In this document: one piece after another, positions 16,077 to 24,720 of the stretch
Layout: each line of letters starts with the position of its first letter
Numbering within the stretch: position 1 is the stretch's first letter
Assembly (NCBI GenBank): GCA_036490335.1
Contig: DASXEB010000005.1
Location: 80,928-144,927, forward strand
Direction of reading: 5' to 3'
DNA length: 64,000 bases
DNA from: Palsa-1392 sp036490335
GTDB taxonomy: Bacteria; Verrucomicrobiota; Verrucomicrobiia; Chthoniobacterales; UBA10450
The notes under the pieces: model-generated
Seen by the model: the letters and a program-made list of their open reading frames with translations, nothing else
Database searches by the model: none
Told to the model about the DNA's origin: nothing
Program-made: the position numbers and the translations under genes

Positions 16077-16544
16077 ATGTCCTTCGAGCAAATATCCTAT
16101 GTGGCGCAAATCGTCGCTTCCATTGGCGTGGTTGTCTCTTTGATCTTTGTCGGCTTACAGATCAGACAAAACACGGGCGCGCTCCAACGCGCGGAGCATA
16201 ATTCTACGATGGAGCAGTGGACCGTGATCCGTCAGGCGATCGCCCAAAACCGTGACGTCGCCGAACTGATGACCGCTGGACTCCAGGGAGAGCGTACCCT
16301 CGACGCCGCCGATCAGCTCCGGCTGGAGCAGATGCTGCAGGAAAATGCCTGGGCGTCCTTCCACGTTTGGGAGAGAACGCAGCGGGGTATTTTCCCGAAG
16401 GGGACTTTCGAGGCGACCAGTGGAGCGCTCTTGAATACTTTGCTCAGAACGCCGGGTGGCGAGAGCTGGTGGCGCAAAGCCAAACATATTGGCTTCCCTC
16501 CCGGGTTCGTCCTGGACGTGGACGCCGTGCTCGCCAAGACCTAA
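16077..16544 (+). CDS. Hypothetical membrane-anchored protein (cassette gene)
   Basis: The 155-residue protein has one N-terminal membrane helix (YVAQIVASIGVVVSLIFVGLQI). A soluble helical domain follows (TMEQWTVIRQAIAQNRDVAELMTAGL...LRLEQMLQENAWASFHVWERTQRG). This organisation is seen in many uncharacterised environmental and cassette proteins. It starts 20 nt after an attC-like core, and its TAA stop lies in ACCTAACC, the inverse core of a further, truncated site. Confidence 0.7.
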   Translation: MSFEQISYVAQIVASIGVVVSLIFVGLQIRQNTGALQRAEHNSTMEQWTVIRQAIAQNRDVAELMTAGLQGERTLDAADQLRLEQMLQENAWASFHVWERTQRGIFPKGTFEATSGALLNTLLRTPGGESWWRKAKHIGFPPGFVLDVDAVLAKT

Positions 16545-16560
16545 CCGGGCGATGGAGCTA
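16538..16560 (+). repeat. Truncated attC-like half site
   Basis: ACCTAACCGGGCGATGGAGC matches the inverse-core half of the neighbouring attC-like sites, but no matching GTTAGGC arm follows within 200 bp. The + strand cassette array therefore seems to end, or to be broken, here. Confidence 0.55.
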
Positions 16561-16583
16561 AATATCCGCGCGCCGGGGTAAGC

Positions 16584-16679
16584 CTGTAGCCGCCTCCCTG
16601 TGGGAGGCGCAAGAGTCGTTCTCGCACGCATGATATCGCCCCGCGCTTCGCACAGCGAAGCGGCTACAGCTTTGGCCCG
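16584..16679. repeat. Imperfect inverted repeat, dispersed-element type
   Basis: CTGTAGCCGC at 16584 is complemented by GCGGCTACAG ending at 16679. Internal shorter inversions (CCTCCC/GGGAGG and GCTTCG/CGAAGC) are also present. It sits just upstream of the HU-like gene and may be a small mobile palindromic element. Confidence 0.55.
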
Positions 16680-16701
16680 CCATTTGCTTCATTTTGCAGC
16701 C

Positions 16702-17403
16702 ATGAGTGATTTGAACTTTCATTACAATGTCGTCCCTTCAGGGGTTAACGTCAGCACCCGGGTCTCGCCGCAGGAAGACCTCACCCAGGATGAGATCGTC
16801 GACGCGGTGGCGACCTCGACCAGCCTCACCGCCGCGCAGGTCACCTCCGTCGGCACGGCACTCCTCCAGCAGCTCATCCTGGGCGCGAAAGTGAGCCGCA
16901 AGGTGCGCCGCCTCTTCGGCCTCCTCAGCTTCAGCCCGAGCTGCGGCGGGGTGCACACCGACCCCGATTTCCAGCCCACGGCGGAGAACATGAACCTTTC
17001 TCTTAACTGCGCCCTTGCCCCTGACGGCCACGTCCTTTTCGAGAATGGCATCACCTTCCAGCGCGACGAAGTCATGGGCACGCGGGCGCCCATGATCGAC
17101 CGCGTTTACGACGGCGCGAGCCATGCGCTCAACCGCTGCACAGCCGGCGGCGCCTTCCGCATTGGCGGGCACGACTTCGGTCTCGAGCCGGGCACGACCG
17201 ACCTGCTCCGGGGCGTCTTTCTCGCTCCCGTGGCCGGCGGCGCGGCCGTGCGGGTGGCGAGCTACTCGGATTGGACCGGGACCCAGATCATGGGCTCCTG
17301 GCCGAGCCCGATCACGGGCGCGCAAGTCCTGAGCGTGGTCACGAACTACAGCGCCGGCGGCACCAATCGCACCGGCATCTTCGGCACTCATCTGACGCCC
17401 TGA
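16702..17403 (+). CDS. HU-like DNA-binding domain protein with C-terminal DUF4469-type domain
   Basis: The 233-residue protein starts MSDLNFHYNVVPSGVNVSTRVSPQEDLTQDEIVDAVA. It continues with LTAAQVTSVGTALLQQLILGAKVSRKVRRLFGLLSFSPSCGG, which resembles the HU/IHF-like domain found in Bacteroidota and Verrucomicrobiota proteins. The rest is beta-rich and ends TNYSAGGTNRTGIFGTHLTP, like DUF4469 C-terminal domains. A role in nucleoid or surface-linked DNA binding is suggested for the family but not shown. ATG 16702 is preferred over the longer open frame. No motif copy is present. Confidence 0.55.
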   Translation: MSDLNFHYNVVPSGVNVSTRVSPQEDLTQDEIVDAVATSTSLTAAQVTSVGTALLQQLILGAKVSRKVRRLFGLLSFSPSCGGVHTDPDFQPTAENMNLSLNCALAPDGHVLFENGITFQRDEVMGTRAPMIDRVYDGASHALNRCTAGGAFRIGGHDFGLEPGTTDLLRGVFLAPVAGGAAVRVASYSDWTGTQIMGSWPSPITGAQVLSVVTNYSAGGTNRTGIFGTHLTP

Positions 17404-18015
17404 CTTTCCCCCCTCCCGGCCCGCCGACGGGGGCGAGTTTGGCGGCCCGGCCGCGGAGCCGCCGCCGATGGGCTGGAGTTTCGGCGGGCTCTGGAGGAAA
17501 AAGGCGCAATCCCGGGAGGCTCGAGCTGGCATCTACCGGCGCCATCGAGAGGATCACCGGAGGTCGCACAGACCACGGCCGGAGGTTGCAGAGGCCATCG
17601 GCGGAGGCAGCCGGCGCCATCTCCGCAGGCGGCCGGTGGCAAGGGTGGAACTTCGAGACGCCCCGGATTGAAACCGAAGACGCCATCTCCATTGCCGGAA
17701 GATGCCACAGGCTGAAGCCGGAGATGGCACCTCCAGACCCCGGAAGTGGGCCCAACGCCTCTCTGGCCGGGCCTCCAAACCTCGTTTATGGCACCTCCCG
17801 AAGCCGGGGGTGGCACTTCCGGACCCGAGAGGTGGGGGTAGAGCCTCATTAGCCGGCCCTCCAGAACCTATCGGTGCCACCTCCAGCCTCAGCCTCTGGC
17901 ACCAAAAAAAACTTTAGCCCCCCCTTTCGAGACTCCGCAGCCAGCAAAACCAGACGTGCGCCCGACGCGCGATTAAGCTTGCTCCGCCGCTCCCCGTTTT
18001 GGCAGACTCGAAGGC
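17404..18015. repeat. Degenerate low-complexity repeat region
   Basis: About 500 bp contain recurring but diverged units around GGCACCTCC / GCCATCTCC, GGAGGTTGCAGAGGCCATC, CCGGAAGATGCCACAGGC and GCCGGGGGTGGCACTTCC, spaced about 30-45 bp apart. Both strands are open over 450 bp or more, which is expected of GC-rich tandem repeats and does not prove coding. On the minus strand the translation repeats short phrases such as GLEVPSPASACGIFRQW. No gene is claimed. The promoter of the following S74 gene presumably lies near 17950-18010. Confidence 0.55.
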
Positions 18016-19281
18016 ATGAAAACATCCCGCGTCTCCGCTCTTGGCCTCCTCGCCGCGCTCGTCCTTCCTTCCCTCGCTCTCGCGGTCGATCCGCCGCCGG
18101 GCGGCGGCTATCCCGGCGAAAATACCGCCCTCGGCGATGACGCGCTTTTTTCGCTCACGACGGGCACGAATAACTCAGCCAACGGCTTTGACGCGCTTTA
18201 CAACACCACAACGGGCCTGAGTAACACAGCTAACGGCCACAACGTTCTCTTCAGCAACACCACCGGAAGTTCCAACACGGCCACCGGGGAAAGTACTCTG
18301 TATAGCAACACAACCGGTGGCGGCAATGTGGCGGAGGGTACTTATGCGATGTACTACAACACCACTGGCGAGTTCAACGTCGCTCTCGGTCACTACGCGC
18401 TCTTCGTTAACACCACCGCCGATGGCAACACCGCGCTGGGTGTGACTGCACTGTTTAACAACACCGAAGGCGGCGACAACGTGGCAGTGGGGGATGGCGC
18501 TGTTTTTGGCAACACCACCGGCTCCCGCAATGTAGGCCTTGGAGGTTCCACTCTCAGTAACGATAGCCTCGGTTCGAATAACGTCGCCGTCGGTGATTCT
18601 GCACTGGCATACGTGCGGGCTGGCAGCAACAACATCGCCCTCGGGCAGGATGCTGGCCTCGCACTGAGGTCAGGCGATTGGAATATCTACCTCGGGAATA
18701 TCGGGGCGAAGGAGAAGGAGTCAGGCACCATCCGCATCGGAGGCCAGAATCGCAACACGAGCGCCTACATTGCAGGTATTCGCGGGGTGCCGGTCGCTGA
18801 TGGGGCGGAGGTGGTGGTCAGTCGTAGAGGGCAGCTGGGCACCGTTTCCTCCTCGGCGCGCTTCAAGGACGACATCCAGCCGATGAAAGATGCGAGCGAA
18901 GCGATCCTCTCGCTCCAACCAGTCACCTTCCGTTACAAGAAAGAGCTGGACTCGTTAGGCAGGCCGCAATTCGGTCTGGTCGCCGAGCAGGTGGCGAAGG
19001 TCGATCCCGATCTGGTCGCGCGGGACGACTCGGGCCAGCCTTACACCGTGCGCTACGAGGCGGTGAACGCGATGTTGCTTAACGAATTCCTCAAGGAGCA
19101 TCGCACGGTGGAAGCGCAGGGCGCGACGATCGCCGGGCAGCAAGGTGAGATCGCGGAGCTGAAGGCCGCGGTCGCGGGATTGACAAGGGCCGTCAAGGCG
19201 CAAGCCAGCCGAGCGAGGCAAACGAGCCGGCAGCAGACGACCGATGAGCCCGTCGGGCGCTTTGTCGCCACGGGCGGCTGA
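18016..19281 (+). CDS. Secreted Hep/Hag-repeat protein with C-terminal S74 chaperone domain
   Basis: The 421-residue protein has a signal peptide (MKTSRVSALGLLAALVLPSLALA). Tandem repeats of the trimeric adhesin head type follow (about residues 38-240; TALGDDALFSLTTGTNNSANGFDALYNTTTG and relatives). After a spacer comes a Peptidase S74/intramolecular chaperone domain (SSARFKDDIQPMKDASEAILSLQPVTFRYKK...FGLVAEQVAKVDPDLV) and a terminal coiled coil (VEAQGATIAGQQGEIAELKAAVAGL). S74 domains trimerise and then cut themselves off. It is likely a surface fibre. One motif copy (18951) encodes DSLGR. Confidence 0.85.
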   Translation: MKTSRVSALGLLAALVLPSLALAVDPPPGGGYPGENTALGDDALFSLTTGTNNSANGFDALYNTTTGLSNTANGHNVLFSNTTGSSNTATGESTLYSNTTGGGNVAEGTYAMYYNTTGEFNVALGHYALFVNTTADGNTALGVTALFNNTEGGDNVAVGDGAVFGNTTGSRNVGLGGSTLSNDSLGSNNVAVGDSALAYVRAGSNNIALGQDAGLALRSGDWNIYLGNIGAKEKESGTIRIGGQNRNTSAYIAGIRGVPVADGAEVVVSRRGQLGTVSSSARFKDDIQPMKDASEAILSLQPVTFRYKKELDSLGRPQFGLVAEQVAKVDPDLVARDDSGQPYTVRYEAVNAMLLNEFLKEHRTVEAQGATIAGQQGEIAELKAAVAGLTRAVKAQASRARQTSRQQTTDEPVGRFVATGG

Positions 19282-19300
19282 GGACGCGGCGCGCGGGCCG

Positions 19301-20260
19301 CTATTTCACGAACAAGCTCATGCTCGTGAGGTCGATGATCCCGTGCACGTGCGCGAGCACGTCGTCGCCGAGCAAACCGAAAACCTGTTCGTCAGGTCCG
19401 CCGGCCGTCTCGACCGGGTCGTCCGTGACGAAAATCGGCTGCTCCGGGAGCGCGAAAGTTCCCAAGTGCAGGTTGCGCACGTTGGCGACGTCGACTAAAT
19501 GCCGCTGCCCGGTTACATCCTGAAAGGTCGCCTCTGTCGAGCCGGCCGGGAGGTGCACGGCGCGCGCCGTCACGGCGTTGATGTGGGTGAAGAAGGCGCC
19601 GGTGTCGATGAGCATGTGGCCGGCCGTGCCGTTGAGTGTGCAATCGACGATCAGGCTGTGGTGTTCGTTGACGTGCAGGGGCAGACGGGTGAATCCCATT
19701 TGCGCGACCGCGACCGCGAGGTTGACCGGACGTTTCGGATCGCTCAGGAAAAAAAGCTGGCGCGTGCGCGTGTTGATGATCGTCTTGTAGCGCATGAGAA
19801 CGTCGAGGCCGAGGAAGCCGCCGGTGTGCTCGAGCCGGGAGCGGGTGACGTAGTCGAACTTCGCTTTGTTCGAGTCGAAGAGCATGATCGGACCTGCGCC
19901 GAAGTTCATCGAGCCGGTGGAAAGGGAATCCACTGTCCCGACGCGAAAGGTTTCGCCTTTGAAGTAGGCATACTGGCCGTAACGCGAATCGGCGTTGGTC
20001 AGCTTGACTCCGTCGGCCGCGGCGCGCGCGTTGGCGAGCAGGGTGCGCGAGGCTCCCGTGTCGACGAGGAAACTTTCCGGGTGGCCGTTGACGTAAACGG
20101 TCAGGACGATGCGGTTGACCGCTTTCTGGTCGGCCTGCACCATCTGGTAACCGGGGATCTGCGGCGTCGGCGGCGCGGCCGCGTGGGCCGGGAGCAAACC
20201 GAGCGGAGCGAGGGCGGCGAGGATTTTGCCTAACGAGAAGCGATGGGTGGTGGTTTTCAT
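19301..20260 (-). CDS. Exported retropepsin-like aspartic protease with two active-site motifs
   Basis: The 319-residue protein has an N-terminal signal (LGKILAALAPLGLLPAHAAA). Two D-T-G-A active-site motifs follow: FLVDTGASRTLL near residue 65 and HMLIDTGAFFTHI near residue 215. Each is followed by the hydrophobic-hydrophobic-Gly type strand. This is the two-lobed arrangement of bacterial gag-asp proteases/aspartyl proteases. It should act in the periplasm or outside the cell. Its start overlaps the stop of the TPR gene by 4 nt (ATGA), so the two form an operon. Confidence 0.8.
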   Translation of the reverse strand: MKTTTHRFSLGKILAALAPLGLLPAHAAAPPTPQIPGYQMVQADQKAVNRIVLTVYVNGHPESFLVDTGASRTLLANARAAADGVKLTNADSRYGQYAYFKGETFRVGTVDSLSTGSMNFGAGPIMLFDSNKAKFDYVTRSRLEHTGGFLGLDVLMRYKTIINTRTRQLFFLSDPKRPVNLAVAVAQMGFTRLPLHVNEHHSLIVDCTLNGTAGHMLIDTGAFFTHINAVTARAVHLPAGSTEATFQDVTGQRHLVDVANVRNLHLGTFALPEQPIFVTDDPVETAGGPDEQVFGLLGDDVLAHVHGIIDLTSMSLFVK

Positions 20261-21060
20261 GAGGAACGCGATGGCGGCGGCGGCGGCCCGGCTCCGTCCG
20301 CGCGCTTGTGGTAGGGCTGGTGGTTTTGGTAAAGGCTCAGGCGTTTTTGCGCGCCGGCGAGCCGGTCCTTTTTGGAAAGCGCGATCGCCCGCTGCTCGTC
20401 CTGCGCCGCGAGATCGAACTGGCCCGCCTCCGCCTCGGCCGCGGCGAGGGTGTCGAGCATCTCGGGGTCGTGACTCCCACCCAGCTCGCAGGCCTTTTTG
20501 GCGTAACGGACCGCGAGCCCGCCATCGCGCACTCGCGCGTCGGGACAGGTGGCAAGAAGCCAGGCGAGATCGTTGTTAAACGTCTCGCTCCGCTTATTGG
20601 AACGCACCGCGCGCTCATCCTCGGCCCGGGCCGCCGAATAGTTTTTCGTCGCCAGGTAAATGTGGGAGCGCAAAAGATAGACCTCGCCCAGCTCGCTCGG
20701 AGTCGTCTCGCGCAGGAGTTGGATGCCATGGTCGCAATCGTCCAGCGCGGCCTGATAACGATGCATCTTCCAATGCACCATCGCCGCGACCCGGTAGGCG
20801 CCGGCGCTCCCGGGATTTTCGCGCAGCAGCTCGGCCAGATGGCGCTCGGCCTCGGCGGTGTTGCCGGTCCTGAGGTCGCGCCCGATTTCGCCCCCGACCG
20901 TCCGGTTCGCTTGCGAGTGATCGGTCGGGGCGTTGGTCCACGACGAACCCCAGCCGTTTTCCTGCGCGCGGACGTTTGCGCCGAGCAGGAGCAGGCCGGC
21001 GGCGAATCCGAGAAGACGGAACGCTCCTCGCCTAACGAGTAAAGGAGATGGATGACACAT
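20257..21060 (-). CDS. Exported tetratricopeptide-repeat protein
   Basis: The 267-residue product has a signal peptide (RLLGFAAGLLLLGANVRAQ) and about four TPR-like units from residue 55 to 235 (AEAERHLAELLRENPGSAGAYRVAAMVHWKMHRYQAALDDCDHG and following). The tail is Pro/Ser-rich. TPR proteins act as protein-protein scaffolds. It is translationally coupled to the downstream aspartic protease, suggesting they work together. ATG 21060 is chosen because it precedes the signal peptide. The motif copy with the 17-base extension at 21030 encodes PLLVRRG. Confidence 0.7.
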   Translation of the reverse strand: MCHPSPLLVRRGAFRLLGFAAGLLLLGANVRAQENGWGSSWTNAPTDHSQANRTVGGEIGRDLRTGNTAEAERHLAELLRENPGSAGAYRVAAMVHWKMHRYQAALDDCDHGIQLLRETTPSELGEVYLLRSHIYLATKNYSAARAEDERAVRSNKRSETFNNDLAWLLATCPDARVRDGGLAVRYAKKACELGGSHDPEMLDTLAAAEAEAGQFDLAAQDEQRAIALSKKDRLAGAQKRLSLYQNHQPYHKRADGAGPPPPPSRSS

Positions 21061-21184
21061 CGGTGGAAGCTGACAGGGCTGTGGCGCGCCGTTATCCGCG
21101 AACTGCGGCGCACCGTCAACGGTAATTTGTCCAAGGCAGGAGCGCTTTCCCGTGCCGCGTGGCGGCGACGACGGCTCGCCGCAG

Positions 21185-21958
21185 TTACAAGCCGGTCGGG
21201 TGATCAAGGAATTCCCAGGGCAGCACGAACTTTTCACCCAGATGCGCCGCGAGCGCCTTGACCCCGAAAGTCTCGGTCGCGTAATGCCCGCCGAGAAACA
21301 AATTGATGCCCAGATCTTCGGCCGCGACCGCCGCCCAGTGCGGCGCTTCACCGGTGATGAACGTGTCCACGCCTTCCCGCGCGACCGCATAAATTTCGCC
21401 GCCCGCGCCGCCGGTCACGAGGCCGATCTGTTTCGTTTCCATCGGACCCGCGCCGATGCAGCGAACCGGGCCGCCTAACGAATGCTCGAGCTGCGCGAGC
21501 AGATCGTCGCGACGAAGCGACGCGGCCGCGCGAAGGCCGATGGCCTGCCCTTTTGAAAACAAAAACGGCTCGGTCTTTTCCAAACCGAGCGATTGCGCGA
21601 GGAGGGCGTTGTTGCCTAACGATGGATGGAAATCGAGCGGCAGATGCGCGCTGTAAAGGGCGAGATTTTTCTCGAAGGCAAACTTCAGCGCGCGAAAAAA
21701 TGCGCCGGAAATCGGCCGCGCGCCGGACCAGAAAAATCCGTGATGCACGACGAGCAGGTCGATCCCACGCTCGCTCGCCATCGCAAAAGTTGCGCGCGAC
21801 GCATCCACGGCCGCGCCGATTTTTGTGACCTCGCCGCTGTTCTCGATTTGCAGCCCGTTAATCGCGTTCGGATAATCTTCGATCTCCGCCAGGCGCAATA
21901 ATTCGTCGGCGTAACGAACGATCTGGTCGAGTTCAACCATGCCGCAGTCTGCCGGCAA
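21185..21958 (-). CDS. Nif3-like dinuclear metal-centre protein (DUF34)
   Basis: The 257-residue protein matches the Nif3/YbgI family. It has MVELDQIVRYADELLRLAEIEDYPNAINGLQIEN, LLVVHHGFFWSGARPISG with the metal-binding HH, and the C-terminal LGGHYATETFGVKALAAHLGEKF. Members bind two metal ions and may act as GTP cyclohydrolase I-like or hydrolase enzymes, with function unsettled. Translation probably starts at ATG 21940 (MVELDQ) rather than at the upstream ATG. Two motif copies (21473 and 21614) lie inside. Confidence 0.85.
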   Translation of the reverse strand: MPADCGMVELDQIVRYADELLRLAEIEDYPNAINGLQIENSGEVTKIGAAVDASRATFAMASERGIDLLVVHHGFFWSGARPISGAFFRALKFAFEKNLALYSAHLPLDFHPSLGNNALLAQSLGLEKTEPFLFSKGQAIGLRAAASLRRDDLLAQLEHSLGGPVRCIGAGPMETKQIGLVTGGAGGEIYAVAREGVDTFITGEAPHWAAVAAEDLGINLFLGGHYATETFGVKALAAHLGEKFVLPWEFLDHPTGL

Positions 21959-22023
21959 ATCGCGCTCCTTGCACGCCGCATTCCAAGCGAAGTCTTGACG
22001 AGCCCGCGACGGGCGGAGATGAT

Positions 22024-22413
22024 GTGTCGAAATTTTTGCCTAACGAAAAGGAGAACCGCGTGGAATATACCGATGCACCAACGACCGAAGCCGACGACCT
22101 GCCGGCCGTAGCGCCGAATGAAGCGAGCGGCTTTTTGCATACCGCCGAAGGCGCGGCGAGCGACATGGTCGCCGTCATGCTCAGCATCCTGCCGGGTCTC
22201 GGCCATATTTACAAAGGCTACCGCCTCATCGGCGTTCTGCTCATGTTCGTCGGCACGCCGGCCGCGGTCGGCCTCGCGCTCCTGATCGCGACGGGCACAG
22301 CCGGTTTCGGATTTTTTCTTCTGCCGATTTATTGGATCGCCGTCATGGTGCACGTCTGGGCGATTCCGGATCGAGTCGCGCCCACGATCGGCGACGAAGG
22401 CGAGCAATATTGA
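22024..22413 (+). CDS. Small membrane protein, unknown function
   Basis: The 129-residue protein has an acidic, Pro-rich N-terminus and two to three hydrophobic segments (MVAVMLSILPGLGHIYKGY, IGVLLMFVGTPAAVGLALLIA and FGFFLLPIYWIAVMVHVWAI). The GLGHIYKGYRLIGVLLM segment is the signature seen in TM2-like and related small membrane proteins. The start is GTG 22024. A motif copy (PNE) is only six codons in. It ends 3 nt from the convergent pgl gene, whose stop is inside a motif copy. Confidence 0.6.
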   Translation: MSKFLPNEKENRVEYTDAPTTEADDLPAVAPNEASGFLHTAEGAASDMVAVMLSILPGLGHIYKGYRLIGVLLMFVGTPAAVGLALLIATGTAGFGFFLLPIYWIAVMVHVWAIPDRVAPTIGDEGEQY

Positions 22414-22416
22414 TCG

Positions 22417-23115
22417 TTAGGCGCTCTCGCCAATCAGCCAGGTGACGCGGCCATTTGGGGGCGCGACCCGGCTAGCCGGAAATTCCGCGTCGCCCGCGAG
22501 CACGCGCTCGAGCAGCGCCGGATTTTTCGCGGCACCGATGAGGAAGAGAACGTGCCGCGCCTGATTGAGGAGCGGAAAAGTCATCGTTAGGCGCCACGAA
22601 TTTAGCTTCGGAACGAAGTTCGCGACCACCCGCCGCGTCGGCTCCTCGAGCGCGGCCGTTCCGGGAAAAAGCGACGCCGTGTGACCGTCGTCACCCATCC
22701 CGAGCAGGATCAGATCGTGCCGGTAAATCGTTTCGCCATGCTGGGTGGCAAGGAGCGCGAGCTCATCTTCATATTCCTGCGCCGCGAGGACCGGCTCGAT
22801 CTCGCCGCGCATGCGCAGAATCGAACGCGCCGGGATCGCGAACGGCTCAAACAAAGTCTCGCGCGCCATGCGAAAATTACTTTGCGCATCGTCCGGCGGA
22901 ACGCAGCGCTCGTCGCCAAAAGTAAAGCGCACGCGCTCCCACAAAATGTCGGACGCGCGCCGGCCCAACTCGGCGTAGATCGGCCGCGGCGTGTTCCCGC
23001 CCGAGAGCGCGATGCGAAATTCGCCGCGTTCCCCGAGCGCGCCGCGCGCTTCTTTCAGGATCAACTCGGCGGCGTCGGCGACGAAATTCGAACTCCGAAT
23101 AATTTCGCGATCCAT
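22417..23115 (-). CDS. pgl: 6-phosphogluconolactonase
   Basis: The 232-residue protein has FRIALSGGNTPRPIYAEL, VRFTFGDERCVPPDDAQSNFRMARETLF and LILLGMGDDGHTASLFPGTAALEE, the three conserved blocks of DevB/Pgl. It hydrolyses 6-phosphogluconolactone in the oxidative pentose phosphate pathway, downstream of the Zwf encoded at 38675. The stop TAA is inside the motif copy at 22413. A second copy lies at 22583. Confidence 0.92.
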   Translation of the reverse strand: MDREIIRSSNFVADAAELILKEARGALGERGEFRIALSGGNTPRPIYAELGRRASDILWERVRFTFGDERCVPPDDAQSNFRMARETLFEPFAIPARSILRMRGEIEPVLAAQEYEDELALLATQHGETIYRHDLILLGMGDDGHTASLFPGTAALEEPTRRVVANFVPKLNSWRLTMTFPLLNQARHVLFLIGAAKNPALLERVLAGDAEFPASRVAPPNGRVTWLIGESA

Positions 23116-23149
23116 GTGCGGAGCGGCGGAAAGCGGTCGCGTTTCGGTG

Positions 23150-23626
23150 CTACAACGCGCAATGCGAGCGACCGTGCTTCTCGAGATAGCGCTGGTGATA
23201 TTCTTCCGCGCGATAAAATGCCGGCGCTGGTTCGATCTCGGTCACGATCGGCCGGCGAAATTTTCCGCGCGCCTCGAGCTCGGCTTTTTTCTTTTCCGCG
23301 GCCGCCTGCTGCGCCGGCGAGTGATAAAAAACGACCGAGCGATACTGCGAACCGACGTCGGGACCCTGCCGGTTGCGCGTTGTCGGATCGTGATTGGCCC
23401 AGAAAACCTCGAGCAAATCTTCGAAGCTCACTTGCGCGGGATCGAACTCGACTTCGACCACTTCGGCGTGGCCGGTGCGATGACTGCAAACGTCCTCATA
23501 ACTCGGGTTCGCGGTCGTCCCGCCGGCGTAACCGCTCGTGGCCGATTTCACTCCCGCGACCTGGCGAAAACGTTCCTCGACTCCCCAAAAACAGCCCGCG
23601 CCAAAAGTCGCTTTCTCGATGCTCAT
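23150..23626 (-). CDS. msrA: Peptide methionine sulfoxide reductase MsrA
   Basis: The 158-residue enzyme starts MSIEKATFGAGCFWGVEERF, with the catalytic Cys in GCFWG. It continues with TSGYAGGTTANPSYEDVCSHRTGHAEVVEVEFDP and the C-terminal YHQRYLEKHGRSHC. It reduces methionine-S-sulfoxide in oxidised proteins. The length is standard for a single-domain MsrA. It follows pgl on the same strand after 34 nt. Confidence 0.95.
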   Translation of the reverse strand: MSIEKATFGAGCFWGVEERFRQVAGVKSATSGYAGGTTANPSYEDVCSHRTGHAEVVEVEFDPAQVSFEDLLEVFWANHDPTTRNRQGPDVGSQYRSVVFYHSPAQQAAAEKKKAELEARGKFRRPIVTEIEPAPAFYRAEEYHQRYLEKHGRSHCAL

Positions 23627-23719
23627 GATTTACGATCAGTGGAAAAGGCGGAGCGCGCAACCGATCCGACAATGCGCGGGCGATTCGTTTCCACTCCTCA
23701 GTTCTTTACTCGTTAGGCA

Positions 23720-24157
23720 ATGAATCAGATGAAAACGAAACCGAAAAGCGGCTACGAAAAAGTCGGCGGGATGAGTTATCTCCCGCGCATGCTGGATAAG
23801 ATTCGCCTCCACGCGGCCGGCGAGCTGCATCCCGATTTCCACGAAAATCTGGGGATCGTGCGCGGCGGCGACGGTTTTTGCTGCCGCTTTTTGCACGTTA
23901 CTTACGACGAAGTGAAGCGGCGCGTGCTCGCCGGCGCGAGCGACGAGGAAATTCTCGCCTGGGCTTACAGCGAGCGCGGTCGTCCGCTGAACGAGACCGA
24001 GCTGATGGTCTGGAATGAGTTTGGCCGCAAGCTCGGCTGGAACGATGCCGCGACGCCGATTCTGGAAAAGTTGAAAGCCGCGAGCGGCCTCGGCAAACGC
24101 GACGATATCGTGACGGTTTTCGAATACTGCGAAGTGGACGAAGGCCGCAAGCCGTAA
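23720..24157 (+). CDS. DUF5069 domain protein
   Basis: The 145-residue protein contains SYLPRMLDKIRLHAAGELHPDFHENLG, FLHVTYDEVKRRVLAGASDEEILAWAYSERGRPL and WNEFGRKLGWND. These are conserved in DUF5069, a family of small soluble proteins found widely in Verrucomicrobiota. The function is unknown. A motif copy with the CTTTACTCGTTAGGC extension ends 2 nt before the ATG. Confidence 0.75.
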   Translation: MNQMKTKPKSGYEKVGGMSYLPRMLDKIRLHAAGELHPDFHENLGIVRGGDGFCCRFLHVTYDEVKRRVLAGASDEEILAWAYSERGRPLNETELMVWNEFGRKLGWNDAATPILEKLKAASGLGKRDDIVTVFEYCEVDEGRKP

Positions 24158-24213
24158 CGCGCCGCGCAATTTCTACTTGCCGCGCGCGCGTCCGCTTCTT
24201 ATTTAGAAGAGTC

Positions 24214-24675
24214 ATGAAAACCTTTTCACATTCTCTGTTGTCGTCGCTCCTTATCCTCGCCGGCTCGGTCGCGCTTGCGTCTGCCAGCCCGGTGCCTTCG
24301 CTGGAAGTGACCGTATCCAATTCAGCGGGAAAAACGGTGGCGAAAGTTCACGATGATGCGCGAGGCAATTTTACCACGCCGCCGCTAGAGCCAGGCAATT
24401 ACACTGTGCTTTTGAAGTCGACCAAATCTTATTCCGGCCAGTACGCGGTCATGATCAATCCCGGCAAAGATAAATTCGCCGCGACCGTCAACGGGCAAAA
24501 ATTCAGCCGCGGCGGAATCGCCGCGCGGGTGAACGTCGACAAGCCGGTCAATCTCACCGGCTCGGTCATGGACGCGAAGTCCGCCGCCGCCGCTGAAGCG
24601 ATGAAGAAAGCGAGCAAACCAAAGGCACCCACGCCGACTCCGACCGTGACGAAGCCGAGCTCGATGGTCTTTTGA
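24214..24675 (+). CDS. Exported protein with carboxypeptidase-regulatory-like beta domain
   Basis: The 153-residue protein has a signal peptide (LLSSLLILAGSVALASA) and one beta-sandwich of the carboxypeptidase-regulatory/Cna-B type (SLEVTVSNSAGKTVAKVHDDARGNFTTPPLEPGNYTVLLKS). A Lys/Pro/Thr-rich tail ends in SMVF. It is probably periplasmic or surface-associated. No partner is evident. A 17-base motif copy lies just after the stop (24680). Confidence 0.6.
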   Translation: MKTFSHSLLSSLLILAGSVALASASPVPSLEVTVSNSAGKTVAKVHDDARGNFTTPPLEPGNYTVLLKSTKSYSGQYAVMINPGKDKFAATVNGQKFSRGGIAARVNVDKPVNLTGSVMDAKSAAAAEAMKKASKPKAPTPTPTVTKPSSMVF

Positions 24676-24720
24676 TTCCGCCTAACGAGTAAAGGACCGG
24701 CGCGCCGCGCGCCGCCGTTA

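Noticed and set aside
17271..17852. Open frame of 193 codons across the low-complexity block
   Set aside because: The opposite strand is equally open, the composition is repetitive, and it begins inside the preceding gene.
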